In this document: one piece after another, positions 33,138 to 43,231 of the stretch | Layout: each line of letters opens with the position of its first letter | Position numbering within the stretch: the first letter of the stretch is position 1 | From: Alloascoidea africana | Lineage: Eukaryota > Ascomycota > Alloascoideomycetes > Alloascoideales > Alloascoideaceae | Length of the DNA: 64,000 nucleotides | Assembly (NCBI GenBank): GCA_030581615.1 | Contig: JAKTTT010000020.1 | Span: forward strand, 248,001 to 312,000 | Direction: 5' to 3' | Program-made: the position numbers and the translations under genes | The notes under the pieces: generated by a model | The model's database searches: none | What the model was told of the DNA's origin: nothing | What the model saw: only the letters and a program-made list of their open reading frames with translations

Positions 33138-34850
33138 TCAAAACCTGAATTTTTCTTTCTTTTGTTTCTGTTTCTGGCGGTCGCTATGAGCTCGTTTCTC
33201 CGACTCGATAAGCTCATCAAGCTCCTGCTTGAAACCCTTTCCTTGAGGTGATTGCTCTTTCTGTGAAGGGATATCGTAGCCATAGCCGGAGTTCATGAAA
33301 CGGGCATCTCCTCCGGACCTTTCCTTTTCTTCTAGCACCTGATAAAGCTTTTTATCTTTTTGTCCCGACCGACTGTTATCAGCATCAAAAGCTCTTCGCT
33401 TTCGAACATCAAAATCAGAATCCAAATCAGGCTCCTCAAGCGCTTGGTGGGAGCTACTTTGCTCAAAGCCAAGCTCATTGTCTATGGCATAACCTGGCTC
33501 GCCTTCTGAAGATGCAGCTTCTTCTTCCTCTTCTTCCTCATCGCCATCCTCATCCTCATCCTCTTCTTCCTCCATTTCTTCAACCTCTCCCCACAATTCC
33601 TTTATTATAGGCTTGCCAATGTTTTCCACCTTGTCCTCCTCAACAAGCCCAAACACATCGCCATACAAGGGCACATTGTTCTCATTCACTGGAGGTCTGC
33701 CATAGCCACCTGGCGCAAACCCCCACTGGGATCCAGGAGGTATAGGAGCATTTAAGCCCGGTATTTTCAGACCTGGATAGCTTGGCGGGGGACCTACTCT
33801 CTGCATTTGTAGTAGCCACGGCGGCGGAGCACCTGGGGGAATATTCAGAGCCTCTTTTAGCCGCTGTGATATAATGCCAGGTTTAAACATGCGAGAGTAA
33901 TCTGAATCGTACTCCTTCCCCTCATAGTACATGTCTCCAAAAGGATACATTCGAGGCTTTGTTTGAAACTTGAAAAACGCATCTCGTAGCTTTTGATAGT
34001 CCACATCCAGCTGCCCCATCTTTGGCTGGACCCGTTCTCTCATCCTTTGCTTCAAAGTGGATTCGTCCTCTTTGGTTGTGTCGCGCATTTCCTGGATGCC
34101 CGTTGCTTTGATAAAGCTGGGCAGCTCAAAGGGAGGCCTTTCGATTCCCCTTTTACCAGACAGATAGGCACGTTTCAGCTGCCAATGCGGAGGTACACGG
34201 ACAGAGTTCTTGTAGGTTTTTAACCGTATCAAGAGAAGTGGATCTTCAGCATCAGCATCGTGCCTTTCCACGAGTTCTGGGCGTCTGGATAGGGCCTTGA
34301 GTCTCGCAATTGGGATCTTTCTAAGCTCTTTGCGTTTTCTCCGACTCAGCTTTGGAGCCTCATTTTCTGCCTCGTCGTCGTCACGAACCTCCTCATAGCT
34401 CGCCAGGTTCATGTTGCGGTTATCCTCATTGCCCTGTTCTTCGTCGTCGCTGTAAAAAACGTCCCCCTTGGCAGCTACATCAGGACCAGTAATGTCGTTT
34501 TCATCTGCTTGAAAACGCGCCATTATGTGTTTATACTGTGAATAAAGAGGGTCTTCCAGTATCTGGTCCACATCAGTCTGCAATAGCACGCCCTTCATCA
34601 TGTCCTGCCTAGCCTGGTCATTCTTGTGAATGTCGTCATACTGGGCCTCGTCATCATACTCGTTCTTCCTCTCTCTGTCCAAGGCCTGCTGTTCTGGCTT
34701 TTGCTCTGGCTGCTGGGGCTCCGCAGGCACGTTCTCCTGCTCTCTCAGCTTGAGCTTTTTCAGCTTCGCCCGGTCCCGCCGTAGCTTGTTCTTCGAGACC
34801 TTGTGCTTCCGCTGTGCTGCCACGCTCATCTGTGTTGGTGGTATCTCCAT
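33138..34850 (-). CDS. CUS1: U2 snRNP subunit Cus1 (SF3B2/SAP145)
   Basis: The SF3b subunit that helps U2 snRNP bind the branch site in the nucleus, about 570 residues from the ATG at 34850 (an ATG at 34829 is also possible). The core has the DUF382 block 'PPHWQLKRAYLSGKRGIERP' continuing to FELPSFI, and the PSP proline-rich domain with 'FKPGIISQRLKEALN', 'GAPPPWLLQMQRVGPPPSYP' and 'NNVPLYGDVFG'. The N-terminus is basic (QRKHKVSKNKLRRDRAKLKK) and the C-terminus has an acidic run. The frame stays open upstream to 35141, but that extension is low-complexity, unlike the family, and overlaps the divergent SLY41 5' end, so it is not used. Branch-site recognition fits the many TACTAAC introns in this window. 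Confidence 0.94.
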   Translation of the reverse strand: MEIPPTQMSVAAQRKHKVSKNKLRRDRAKLKKLKLREQENVPAEPQQPEQKPEQQALDRERKNEYDDEAQYDDIHKNDQARQDMMKGVLLQTDVDQILEDPLYSQYKHIMARFQADENDITGPDVAAKGDVFYSDDEEQGNEDNRNMNLASYEEVRDDDEAENEAPKLSRRKRKELRKIPIARLKALSRRPELVERHDADAEDPLLLIRLKTYKNSVRVPPHWQLKRAYLSGKRGIERPPFELPSFIKATGIQEMRDTTKEDESTLKQRMRERVQPKMGQLDVDYQKLRDAFFKFQTKPRMYPFGDMYYEGKEYDSDYSRMFKPGIISQRLKEALNIPPGAPPPWLLQMQRVGPPPSYPGLKIPGLNAPIPPGSQWGFAPGGYGRPPVNENNVPLYGDVFGLVEEDKVENIGKPIIKELWGEVEEMEEEEDEDEDGDEEEEEEEAASSEGEPGYAIDNELGFEQSSSHQALEEPDLDSDFDVRKRRAFDADNSRSGQKDKKLYQVLEEKERSGGDARFMNSGYGYDIPSQKEQSPQGKGFKQELDELIESEKRAHSDRQKQKQKKEKFRF

Positions 34851-35167
34851 CTGCTCTCCACGGACCTGCGAAAAATGCCCACGAGCCAGCGGGTGTACGG
34901 GTGTATCGCACCACCACCGACCGTGTGTCACGTGTGCAGATCCGTCCGCCATAAATAGCCGGCTTGCTCGCTTCTTGAGCCCATTTTTTTTCCACCACGT
35001 CCATCCAGTATTAACTGCAGTCTCTCGCTCTCGCACTCGTTCCCCGTCCCCCGTTTCCATCTCTACCGCTCGCTGTCTCTCTACTGACATCCGATACCGT
35101 CGACGTCGTGCAGAAAGAGACGAGACTCCAATCACATCCATATAGTTCTAAATATAAATATTTTGAA
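34851..35167. promoter_or_regulatory. divergent promoter region of CUS1 and SLY41
   Basis: A 317-base spacer between divergent starts with pyrimidine-rich tracts of the kind found in yeast 5' leaders. A CACGTG motif lies at about 34928-34933. It should contain both promoters. Confidence 0.45.
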
Positions 35168-36640
35168 ATGCTCGATGGCCCACGAGGACCCAGCTTGTCC
35201 TACTTTGCACACCAGTCCCACCCAGATCCCTCTCGAGATATGAGCCTCCATCTGAGCGCATCCTCCCAGAACTCGCCCAGACCCCAGCATGTGGACAGCT
35301 TCCTGAGTCCCGTCCAGCAAGCGTTTTCTAGCCTGACTCCTACAACTGACCTAAACACAGCTGGATCGGGACCTAAAGATAGCTATGAGTCGGGAAGGAG
35401 CCGGGCCACTTCCAACAGAAGACGGTCCTCGTCAATAGTTGCGCTGGAGTCGGTGAACCATTCTTTGAATGAGAATTTACTAAAGTATATCAACTTCAAG
35501 GTCGTGCTGATGTGTGCTGTGTGGTACTCAGTTTCCTCACTTTCGAATTCGCTGGTCAAGATTGTATTGACAGAGTTCAAGTATCCGGTATTGATAACAG
35601 AATTACAATTTCTCATGTGCGCACTGTTTTCGCTGGCCACAATAACTCTTATCGACCTAATCGGACTACAAAACAAAATGCCAAAGGGGTCATTCCCATC
35701 CCCAAAACTCCCTCATGAGTTATCTAGTCACCCTGCACTAAAAGTATTTAACAAATCATCTCTTACGCATCCAACATCAGCCATCCTAAGCATCACCATC
35801 CCTATGGGGATTTTCCAGTTTCTTGGACATTTGACGAGCCATTTTGCAACGTCCAAGATCCCCGTTTCAGTGGTTAGCGTTATCAAGTCTCTTTCCCCCT
35901 TTTTGACAGTATTGATCTATCGGTTTGGATTTGGGGTCAAATACAATACTGCTTCGTATTGCTGTTTAATTCCTTTGATCTGCGGTGTTGTGCTCGTTTG
36001 CATTAATGGCAATAGACTGTCGGGCACGGGCTCTTTTAACAACTGGGAGTACTTGAAAGGGGTGTTCAATGCAGGCTTGGCAATGTCTATATTTGTTCTC
36101 CAGAATATTTATGCTAAAAAGTTCCTCACCGTGTCGAAAGACGACCAGCATGGATCTTTGCCTTTACATGAAGACGAAAAGCGTGATGGTTCACGAGCAT
36201 ATGGTCTAACCTCATCGTTTGTTTCACGCACTTCAAATACGACCGACAAAAAATTCGACAAACTGACGATTCTTTTTTACTGCTCTATAATAGGATTCTG
36301 TCTTACATTGCCAATTCTGATCACAACAGAGCTTCCGAAGATTCTTTTGTCCTCTAGCACGGAGCCATTAAACATACCTGTAAAGGTGATCTTGTTAAAC
36401 GGGTTTTCCCATTTTATTCAGTCACAACTTGCATTCCACATTCTGGGGACTATATCTCCAGTTTCCTACTCTATCGCTAGCATGTTGAAGCGAATTATCA
36501 TTATCGTTGTGGCCATTATCTACTTTGATAAGGGCTGCAGTTTCCAACAAGGGGTCGGCGTTTCCCTAACTTGCATTGGTCTTTATTGTTGGGACAGATG
36601 GGGAGGAAAGGATTCTTCCAAAAACAGTAAAAGCAGTTGA
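35168..36640 (+). CDS. SLY41: Sly41-like triose-phosphate-transporter family membrane protein
   Basis: A 490-residue multi-pass protein of the TPT (drug/metabolite transporter) family. A Ser-rich cytosolic N-terminus of about 110 residues is followed by about ten hydrophobic segments, starting at 'VVLMCAVWYSVSSLSNSLVK' and ending near 'VGVSLTCIGLYCWDRW'. The family features 'SHFATSKIPVSVVSVIKSLSP' (split here at the Ser) and 'SPVSYSIASMLKRI' match Sly41. In yeast SLY41 is a multicopy suppressor of Ypt1 loss and acts at the ER/Golgi; its substrate is not firmly known. The frame opens upstream at a GTG, but the first ATG is at 35168. An internal hydrophilic loop at about 325-360 is not part of the family core. 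Confidence 0.88.
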   Translation: MLDGPRGPSLSYFAHQSHPDPSRDMSLHLSASSQNSPRPQHVDSFLSPVQQAFSSLTPTTDLNTAGSGPKDSYESGRSRATSNRRRSSSIVALESVNHSLNENLLKYINFKVVLMCAVWYSVSSLSNSLVKIVLTEFKYPVLITELQFLMCALFSLATITLIDLIGLQNKMPKGSFPSPKLPHELSSHPALKVFNKSSLTHPTSAILSITIPMGIFQFLGHLTSHFATSKIPVSVVSVIKSLSPFLTVLIYRFGFGVKYNTASYCCLIPLICGVVLVCINGNRLSGTGSFNNWEYLKGVFNAGLAMSIFVLQNIYAKKFLTVSKDDQHGSLPLHEDEKRDGSRAYGLTSSFVSRTSNTTDKKFDKLTILFYCSIIGFCLTLPILITTELPKILLSSSTEPLNIPVKVILLNGFSHFIQSQLAFHILGTISPVSYSIASMLKRIIIIVVAIIYFDKGCSFQQGVGVSLTCIGLYCWDRWGGKDSSKNSKSS

Positions 36641-37234
36641 TCTATTCAGTTCACACCACTGATGTATTGCTACTATTCGCACACCGGCATTCATAATCTT
36701 GGAGGTTTCACTTTACTTTTTTTTTGTTTTTGTTTAGTTTTTGTTAATATTTTTGGTCATTTTGGTCATTTTGTTTATAGGAGAAGGGTATAAAAGAATA
36801 ACTCATCAAGTGTACTACACGAATCAGAGTGTTTTTGGCTATTGTTATGTGTCTCTCTTTTCTTAATTTAGAGCTCCTTGGGTTTTTTCTTCTATTCTTT
36901 CTTTTTTACTGGTTTTACATACACACATCTCATCTTGTTCAGTGACATGTAATCGCTCATTGAGAAGTAATCGCTTGGCTTGGATACAAATAGATAACAG
37001 TTTACATTTACATTTACATTTACATTTTTCACATCGAATCGTGGGCTTGTATGTGTTTTTGCTGTTGCCGTGGCGACGCCGCCACTCCCAGATGGGGCAG
37101 AAAGTAAACACAGCACGGGTTTTTATACCGCGATCCACCCGCTTTTTCTCGCAACACTCTGCCGCCATCATCCCGCGAAAACAAATAAAGGCGAAAGGAA
37201 CGACTCCAGTGACGAAAAGACCCAGCAGCCTGCT
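36641..37234. other. intergenic region upstream of BUD4
   Basis: Holds the SLY41 3' end and the BUD4 promoter. It includes T-rich tracts at about 36715-36775, two TTTTGGTCA units and a short hexamer array at 37001-37024. Short frames here have no features. Confidence 0.4.
37001..37024 (+). repeat. (TTTACA)4 hexamer array
   Basis: Four perfect tandem copies of TTTACA followed by TTT, in the BUD4 5' region about 210 bases before the start. It is a simple microsatellite; no function is claimed. Confidence 0.85.
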
Positions 37235-40200
37235 ATGTCGACTCTACAGTGCGACAGCTCCATCTCAGAGAGCCCCTTGAGAATACGCAAGTCTGACACG
37301 ACAGGATCTGTTTCTAGTTCCTCGACCAGCGGTATGTTTTGTTTTATATCCCAACTCTCCAATTCTCTAAGCTTTATCTGTTTATACTGACATTCATGTG
37401 GATCTTTCCAGGGACTCCAAACAAGGGCAACAAGACCCCAAAGGATTTGCGTTCTTTCTGGTCTAATCTTGAAAAGACGGAATCAAGCCCTTTCAATACA
37501 AACAAACCGACCCCTCCATTAAAGATTACACGAAGCGTGAAGGACAACATTTTTGTTGCAAACGATTCTCCTGGCTCTTCTTCCTCTTCTCCAACCCATA
37601 CCCCTCTGTTATCTCCAACTTACTCAAACTACAGGCCTTCTCCTCTCAATGACGCCGTTGCTAGAACCCTCAAGTTCAAAAAAACCAGTCTCCAGAGCAA
37701 GGGGAAGAAAAAAAAAGAGCTTCCCTCCTTCAATTCTCAACCACCTTCATCATCATCATCATCATCTCGTACTCCAGATTCTTTGTCTCTGGGTGACAAG
37801 ACAGATTCTCCAAAACAGATGCAAGATGCGAATCTTGGATTGACAAGCCTGCCTCATGAAGACCATTCTGAAACAGACTCAACCCAGTTCTACCATTCAT
37901 CCCCAAATGCAAACAAAACAGCACAGGGTATAGTTAACAGGGCAGGATCCTTGTCAAGACTTCATGGCCCTCGCAGGCTAAATGACCTGCATAGCCGGTC
38001 TCAATCGCCTAAGAAGAACGTGTCTTTTGAGGTGAGGCCACCTGATGTGGTGGAGTACGACCAACTGACTCCCGAGCAGTCGGATATAGAAGAAGAGCCA
38101 AGCGAGGAAAGAGAAGAAAATGAAAGCGAGCTGTTTGACCAAAGTGAAGAATATTTCCACACTGGAAGACCCTTACCTCCACCTCCTCCTTTTAACTTTG
38201 GAAATGATGACTACTCATCGCAGGAGGATTCCAGCTATAATAGCGAAAGCGATTTCAGAAATGAATCAATGCCTGTTATGGACCCCAACTCCTCGCCCTC
38301 CCCTACTCCTTCAACCGCTCGAAATAGAAAGTCTTCTAATAATGACTTGAACGACCTTCCCAAACCTCAAGCTCCTGATTCGTTTACCGAAGATGAGTTG
38401 AGATTGAACAGAGACAGCTTGACATTGGAAGAAAAAGTTGATCTGGTCCTAAATATGACAACAGCTCCTTTCAATTCTCTGAGTCAGTCGGTGTCTCAGG
38501 TAAGTGAACTGAATGACAAGGTTGCAAGGGCGGTTAAAGAAACCCATGGCGATGGCAATGATTCTCATGATACATCCCAATCTACTGTCGAAGGACCTGA
38601 GAGTGAACAGCAACACCCCAGAATTGATTACGAGGAATACGCTGATCGATCCTCAGTCTCGAGACAATCCAGTCTGCACGAGTCTGAACATCGACTACCT
38701 ACTATACGGCATTCTATGGGTTTGCCAGCAGCCATTGACAGATCTTCAAGTAGATCACCAGTTCTTCCTGAGAAACATTCTGAAATTTCTACGGATCAGG
38801 ATGCGGACCATTATGATAATGGCAGAGTTAAACAGGAATATTCTAACGAATTTTCTTTTGCTGATCCTCCAATCCATGTGAAAAAAGAAGTGGCTGATGA
38901 CATGTTTCAGTTTGAAAGCAGTTTTAACCAAGAATTGGAGGTTAAACCAGAATTATCTGAACTACAAGGCTTGGGCCTGGTAAAGCCTGAACCTGTCGAG
39001 GCAGAAGATGAGGATGAGGATGATTGGGAGGATGCAGATGACGAAGATGACACCGAAGATGATTCTAGGCATCATGACTTGAACCAAGGCCAACCAATAC
39101 AGGAGCAAGTAGAGGAAACTTCTGGATTATCTGAGAAAGAGCCGTCTGAAAGACAGAGCTCGTTTTCAACCTTGCAACTTAATCTCGCTCTTCCAAATTT
39201 TGAAGCCGACCAAGAAGATCAATTTGCAAATGAGTTTAAGGACTTGGGAATCGACTTTGAGTCCAACGACACATCCGCTGATGTCGCCGGTGATTTAAGC
39301 GCGTTTTCTCCTCCAAAGCCTTTGCGTGGCAACATGCCTGAGAGCTCATCCACCATATCTAGTGAAATCTCTGGAATCTGGAGAACTTCTTCTCCTAACA
39401 GAGTTGAATCCTACCAGATTGATGCTCCTACTTTACGACTAACTGGAGCCGGAGGTTCCAGCAGACTACGCCCAAGTATTACTCCTAGTGAGGTTCGTAA
39501 GATTTCTGCAACAAGACGTAAGGCCAGTGATGAGGTTACCCAATGGAACGCCAACCAGTCCTCAAAAATGGTTAGCAGTGTTTTGGTAAGCAATGGAATT
39601 GAGCCTGTTTCCGAACAAGAAGCAGAAATTACTCTCGATACTTCAAGAAGCTATGCGGATACAAGCAAGCTCGCCCATGATGAGAGCATCTTGAACGATG
39701 CCATCTTGGAAGATTTGATACAAGAGCCGATCCCACTATTGGGTCTGCTTGACATGAGCGATGACAGTAGCGATTTCCTAGGTGATTTGGATACAGAATT
39801 TGACAAGATTATTTCTGTTCAGCATCGCGGTTATGCGTTGAGGGAAAGCAAGAACGTTGTGATTGCGAAAGAAGACAAGAACGGTTATGCTAGAAGACGA
39901 GTCACAAGACGAAGTAGCGATGATGAATTGTATAGAAGACGTTCTGAGGTATTGGCACAAAATGGTATGGGCCAGCCAACACCTCTCAGAGTCACTTCAA
40001 GCGAGCAAAAGGAGCCAGAGCCCATTGTTTCCAAGACTACGACTGAAGAACAGCAACAAATTCCATCTGGTTTGATTCCTCCTCCTCCTCCACAGGCTGT
40101 GGGAGATGTAGGTCTGGGTCTAGGATTAGGTCTACCAGAGCGTCCTCGTATGAGCACTGCAAGCCAATTTTCCTCCCAAACAGTTGTGATCAAGAAGCGC

Positions 40201-41577
40201 GACGACATGAGAGCCGTCAAGCACCAGTCACTGTTGCTTGATGGAGGTTCCTATAAAACGTCGCGCAACCATCAATTGAAGATGCTCCTTGGTGAAACCA
40301 TTGACATGACTCCTCGGGCACTCAACAATGCTGTCAAGTTTAATCCTGAACAAGAGCATGATGTGTCGCGGCAGGGTGTTCCCCAGTTGCAACCTCCTGC
40401 TGAACTTTTACCCACTTCAAATTCCTCCTCCTCTGTACCTGCCGCTACCAGCAATGAGATTGTCCCCAAGGTTTCAAACAAGACAGTTTCTGAAAGGATG
40501 CCAGTAGAAGAGCGTGGAAGACTCTACATCAGAATTTCTGGGCTTAAGGATCTCGATCTGCCTGATATTGAAAAGCACAAGGCCAAATTGTATCTGATTC
40601 TGGATAACGGAATCCATTGCATCAATACAGCCAAGTTCCCACTCAGGAAGAATTCAGCTATTAACCAAGAGTTTGAGCTTACTGTTCAAGACAGTCTTGA
40701 ATTTATCATGACCATGAAAGCTTCTTATACTCCAATTTCCGAGGAGGTTGAGATGGTGATGAGTGAAAAGACGCTGATGAAGAAATCATCTTCTGACAGT
40801 TCTCGACACCGAGGGTTCTCTAGATTTTTCAGCTCTCCCAAAAAGAAGAGACAGCAGCGTCAACAGGAGCAGGCCAAGGTGGTCACCAAAAAGATCCAAA
40901 AGTTCCAGGATCCATGGGAGCATCTTATGGCTCGCGATGGGTCGTTTGCAAGATCATACATTGACTTTTCAAAATACGAGAAAGATGTTCACTGTAAGAT
41001 TGGAGGGTTTGAGGTATCCTGCTTCAACGAGTGGTCCAAAAATAGAAATGCTGATGGGATCTATACCAAGAGGGAACCCTATCGGATTGGTAAGCTGGAG
41101 GTTACCATGCTTTTCATCCCGCGGACGTCGGAGACAGAGACCTTACCAAGGAGTATAAAGATGGCAATGGAGGAAGTGAAGATGTTAAAGTCATTGGAGA
41201 GTGTGTCATATGAAGGATTTTTGTCCCAGCAAGGAGGTGATTGTCAGTATTGGAAGAGGAGATTCTTCAGACTAAAAGATCTTGACTTTATTGCACACAA
41301 TGAATCGAACATGAAGCCTAGGGCTAATATCAATCTTGCCAAGGCCACCAAAGTCATTGATGCTCCAGATAGAGAGAAGGACGAAATTTACAAGCCCGAG
41401 CAGTTCCAGGTCAAGTTTTTGAACGGGGAGATTATTGATTTTAACGCAGAAAGCGTTGAGTTGAAGATTGAGTGGGTCGAGATGCTTAAGCGGGTAATTG
41501 GTCAAAATGCAATCAAGATGAGGCAGCCTTGGATAAATCTGTTGATTCAGAATGAGCCCAATGCCAATGGGCGGTAA
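37235..41577 (+). CDS. BUD4: Bud4-like anillin-related bud-site protein, one intron
   Basis: Exons 37235-37331 and 37412-41577 give 1420 residues (S. cerevisiae Bud4 has about 1447). The 80-base intron has a GTATGT donor, an ATACTGAC branch site and a CAG acceptor; joining gives '...SSTSG-TPNKGNKTPKDL'. Most of the protein is a disordered, acidic, Ser-rich scaffold. The C-terminus holds an anillin-homology region starting at 'RGRLYIRISGLKDLDLP' and a PH domain ('YEGFLSQQGGDCQYWKRRFF'), the arrangement of Bud4 and anillins. Bud4 marks axial bud sites at the septin ring of the bud neck. The start chosen, MSTLQCDSS, is the first ATG of the in-phase exon. Confidence 0.9.
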
Positions 41578-42209
41578 TGATGCTCCAAGTTGTACCAATT
41601 CCTACAATTTTTTTTTATGACCCACTTGATGTGTGCTGTGTACTTCACTATTTTGTTTGACTCCGTTTTTTGCATGGTAATGAAAAAGTTACTATATACA
41701 TTATATCGATCCTATAGGATTTCTCCTGGGGAGGGCTTTATCTAGGGCTGCATCTTGGTGGGCTCTATCTCTTTGTTTTATCATTATTGTGGGCGTTGTC
41801 CTTCCTTATGCAGTGTCATGATTTTTCGAGATTGTTTTGCAAACCAGAATCTTTTTTTTTTTTTTTACATCTATAAATATGTGTTGTCATTGAAAATGAA
41901 ACTAGATCTAAATCTGACTTGTGTGTCTGTATATTTTTAAAAGATTTATATCTATTGTCTTTGCGCTGAGTCTTGGACACAACAAATCTTTTCGAGAGTA
42001 AGAAATTGAAATATTTCAATTAGAATAAGATGTAGAATTGGTTTTCCACTCCCAGTGGTGTTGAGGATATATGGAGATTACACCCGCTTATCGCCATTGT
42101 GGGGAGAATAGGAGAATACTCGCTACGAGAAAGTGAATCTATCGATTGCTTTCAAGTGCACCAACAAATAGAAAGAGGGTACTCAAAGAAACCGGGCACT
42201 TTATTATCC
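41578..42209. other. intergenic region between BUD4 and the sirtuin gene
   Basis: A 632-base AT-rich spacer on the same strand as both flanking genes, with a T run at 41851-41866. It should hold the BUD4 3' end and the sirtuin promoter. No RNA gene or further reading frame was recognised. Confidence 0.4.
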
Positions 42210-43118
42210 ATGACTTCCTCTTCCTCTTCCTCTTCCTCTTCCCCATCCTCTAACAACATGTCAAACCAGAGCCTCTCGTCGTTCCGGTACCACCTTCTCA
42301 ACTCCAAAAGAGTCCTGGCCCTTGCAGGCGCAGGCCTATCGGCCTCGTCAGGCCTGCCCACATTTCGGGGCGCCGGGGGATACTGGAGAAACCACAGGTC
42401 GCAAGAGCTGGCGACGCCCGAGGCGTTCAGAGCAGACCCCTCGCTCGTATGGCAGTTTTACGCAGCGCGGCGGTCGCTGGCACTGAAGGTAAAGCCGAAC
42501 CGGGGCCACTTTGCGCTTGCGGAATTCGCGAAAAGAGCGAGTGCGGCCAAGAAGGAGTTTCTCATGGTGACACAGAACGTGGAGAATCTGAGCGAGCGGG
42601 CTGGCCATCCTGAAGAAGCACTCGTTCATCTTCATGGGGAGCTCTTCACGGTGAAGTGCTCCTCCAGCAGATGCGGCTACGTAGAGAAGAATAACTACAA
42701 GGACCCCCTGGTCCCGGCCTTTGCAACGGCCATGGTGCAAAACGGAGCCATGAGCCAGGAAGCCCAAAACATCCCCGTCCAGGACCTGCCCCATTGCCCA
42801 AGGTGTAAAACTCATCTGCTCCGGCCCGGGGTCGTCTGGTTTGGTGAGCAACTGCCCCGTGATGCCTATGCCAGAGCTGACGATTTTGTGTTTCACAAGG
42901 ACAAAGTTGACTTGATTCTGGTGATTGGGACTACGGGGAACCTGGCAGCGACTGCTGGACTCGTGGACGACGTGCGAAGACGGGGCGGCAAGGTCGCGGT
43001 GTTCAACACGGAGGTCAGCGATGGGGACAAACAGACTCTGGAAGATGATGGAGGATGGGTATTTGAAGGAGATGCTGCGGAATGGCTGCCGATCGCTTTG
43101 CAACAAGAGGAAAGCTAG
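42210..43118 (+). CDS. SIRT5-like NAD-dependent protein deacylase (class III sirtuin)
   Basis: A 302-residue sirtuin. GAGLSASSGLPTFRG (40-54) is the NAD-binding motif, followed by 'GGYWR'. The Tyr84/Arg87 pair (FYAARR) is the SIRT5 signature that binds acidic acyl groups such as succinyl or malonyl. TQN lies at 121-123, the catalytic His is 142 in LHGE, and zinc cysteines are at 150, 155, 196 and 199. One oddity: the usual Asp after TQN(I/V) is Glu here (TQNVEN), and the following 'LH' is 'LS'. The N-terminus is a run of serines without a clear mitochondrial signal. From the Tyr/Arg pair a desuccinylase or demalonylase activity is inferred. The frame is open upstream only to a GTG, so the ATG at 42210 is used. 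GC content is locally high. Confidence 0.9.
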   Translation: MTSSSSSSSSSPSSNNMSNQSLSSFRYHLLNSKRVLALAGAGLSASSGLPTFRGAGGYWRNHRSQELATPEAFRADPSLVWQFYAARRSLALKVKPNRGHFALAEFAKRASAAKKEFLMVTQNVENLSERAGHPEEALVHLHGELFTVKCSSSRCGYVEKNNYKDPLVPAFATAMVQNGAMSQEAQNIPVQDLPHCPRCKTHLLRPGVVWFGEQLPRDAYARADDFVFHKDKVDLILVIGTTGNLAATAGLVDDVRRRGGKVAVFNTEVSDGDKQTLEDDGGWVFEGDAAEWLPIALQQEES

Positions 43119-43231
43119 ATTAATGTTTATGGAAATCAATCAAATTTTCTTGTTCTTTATGATAAATAATTCTTTTGTATCTATACTAGGCAAAAAATAT
43201 AATAAACACAAAAAATGGCTCCGACGAATCT

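Noticed and set aside
34851-35141. 97-residue N-terminal extension of CUS1
   Set aside because: Unlike the family, low-complexity, and it overlaps the promoter and leader of the divergent SLY41 gene; internal ATGs fit the family start.
34630-35145. 171-codon plus-strand frame opposite the CUS1 N-terminus
   Set aside because: Serine/cysteine-rich shadow of the Lys/Arg/Glu codons of CUS1; no domain or conservation signal.
42348-43139. 263-codon minus-strand frame opposite the sirtuin
   Set aside because: The sirtuin motifs are clear on the plus strand; the antisense frame has none.
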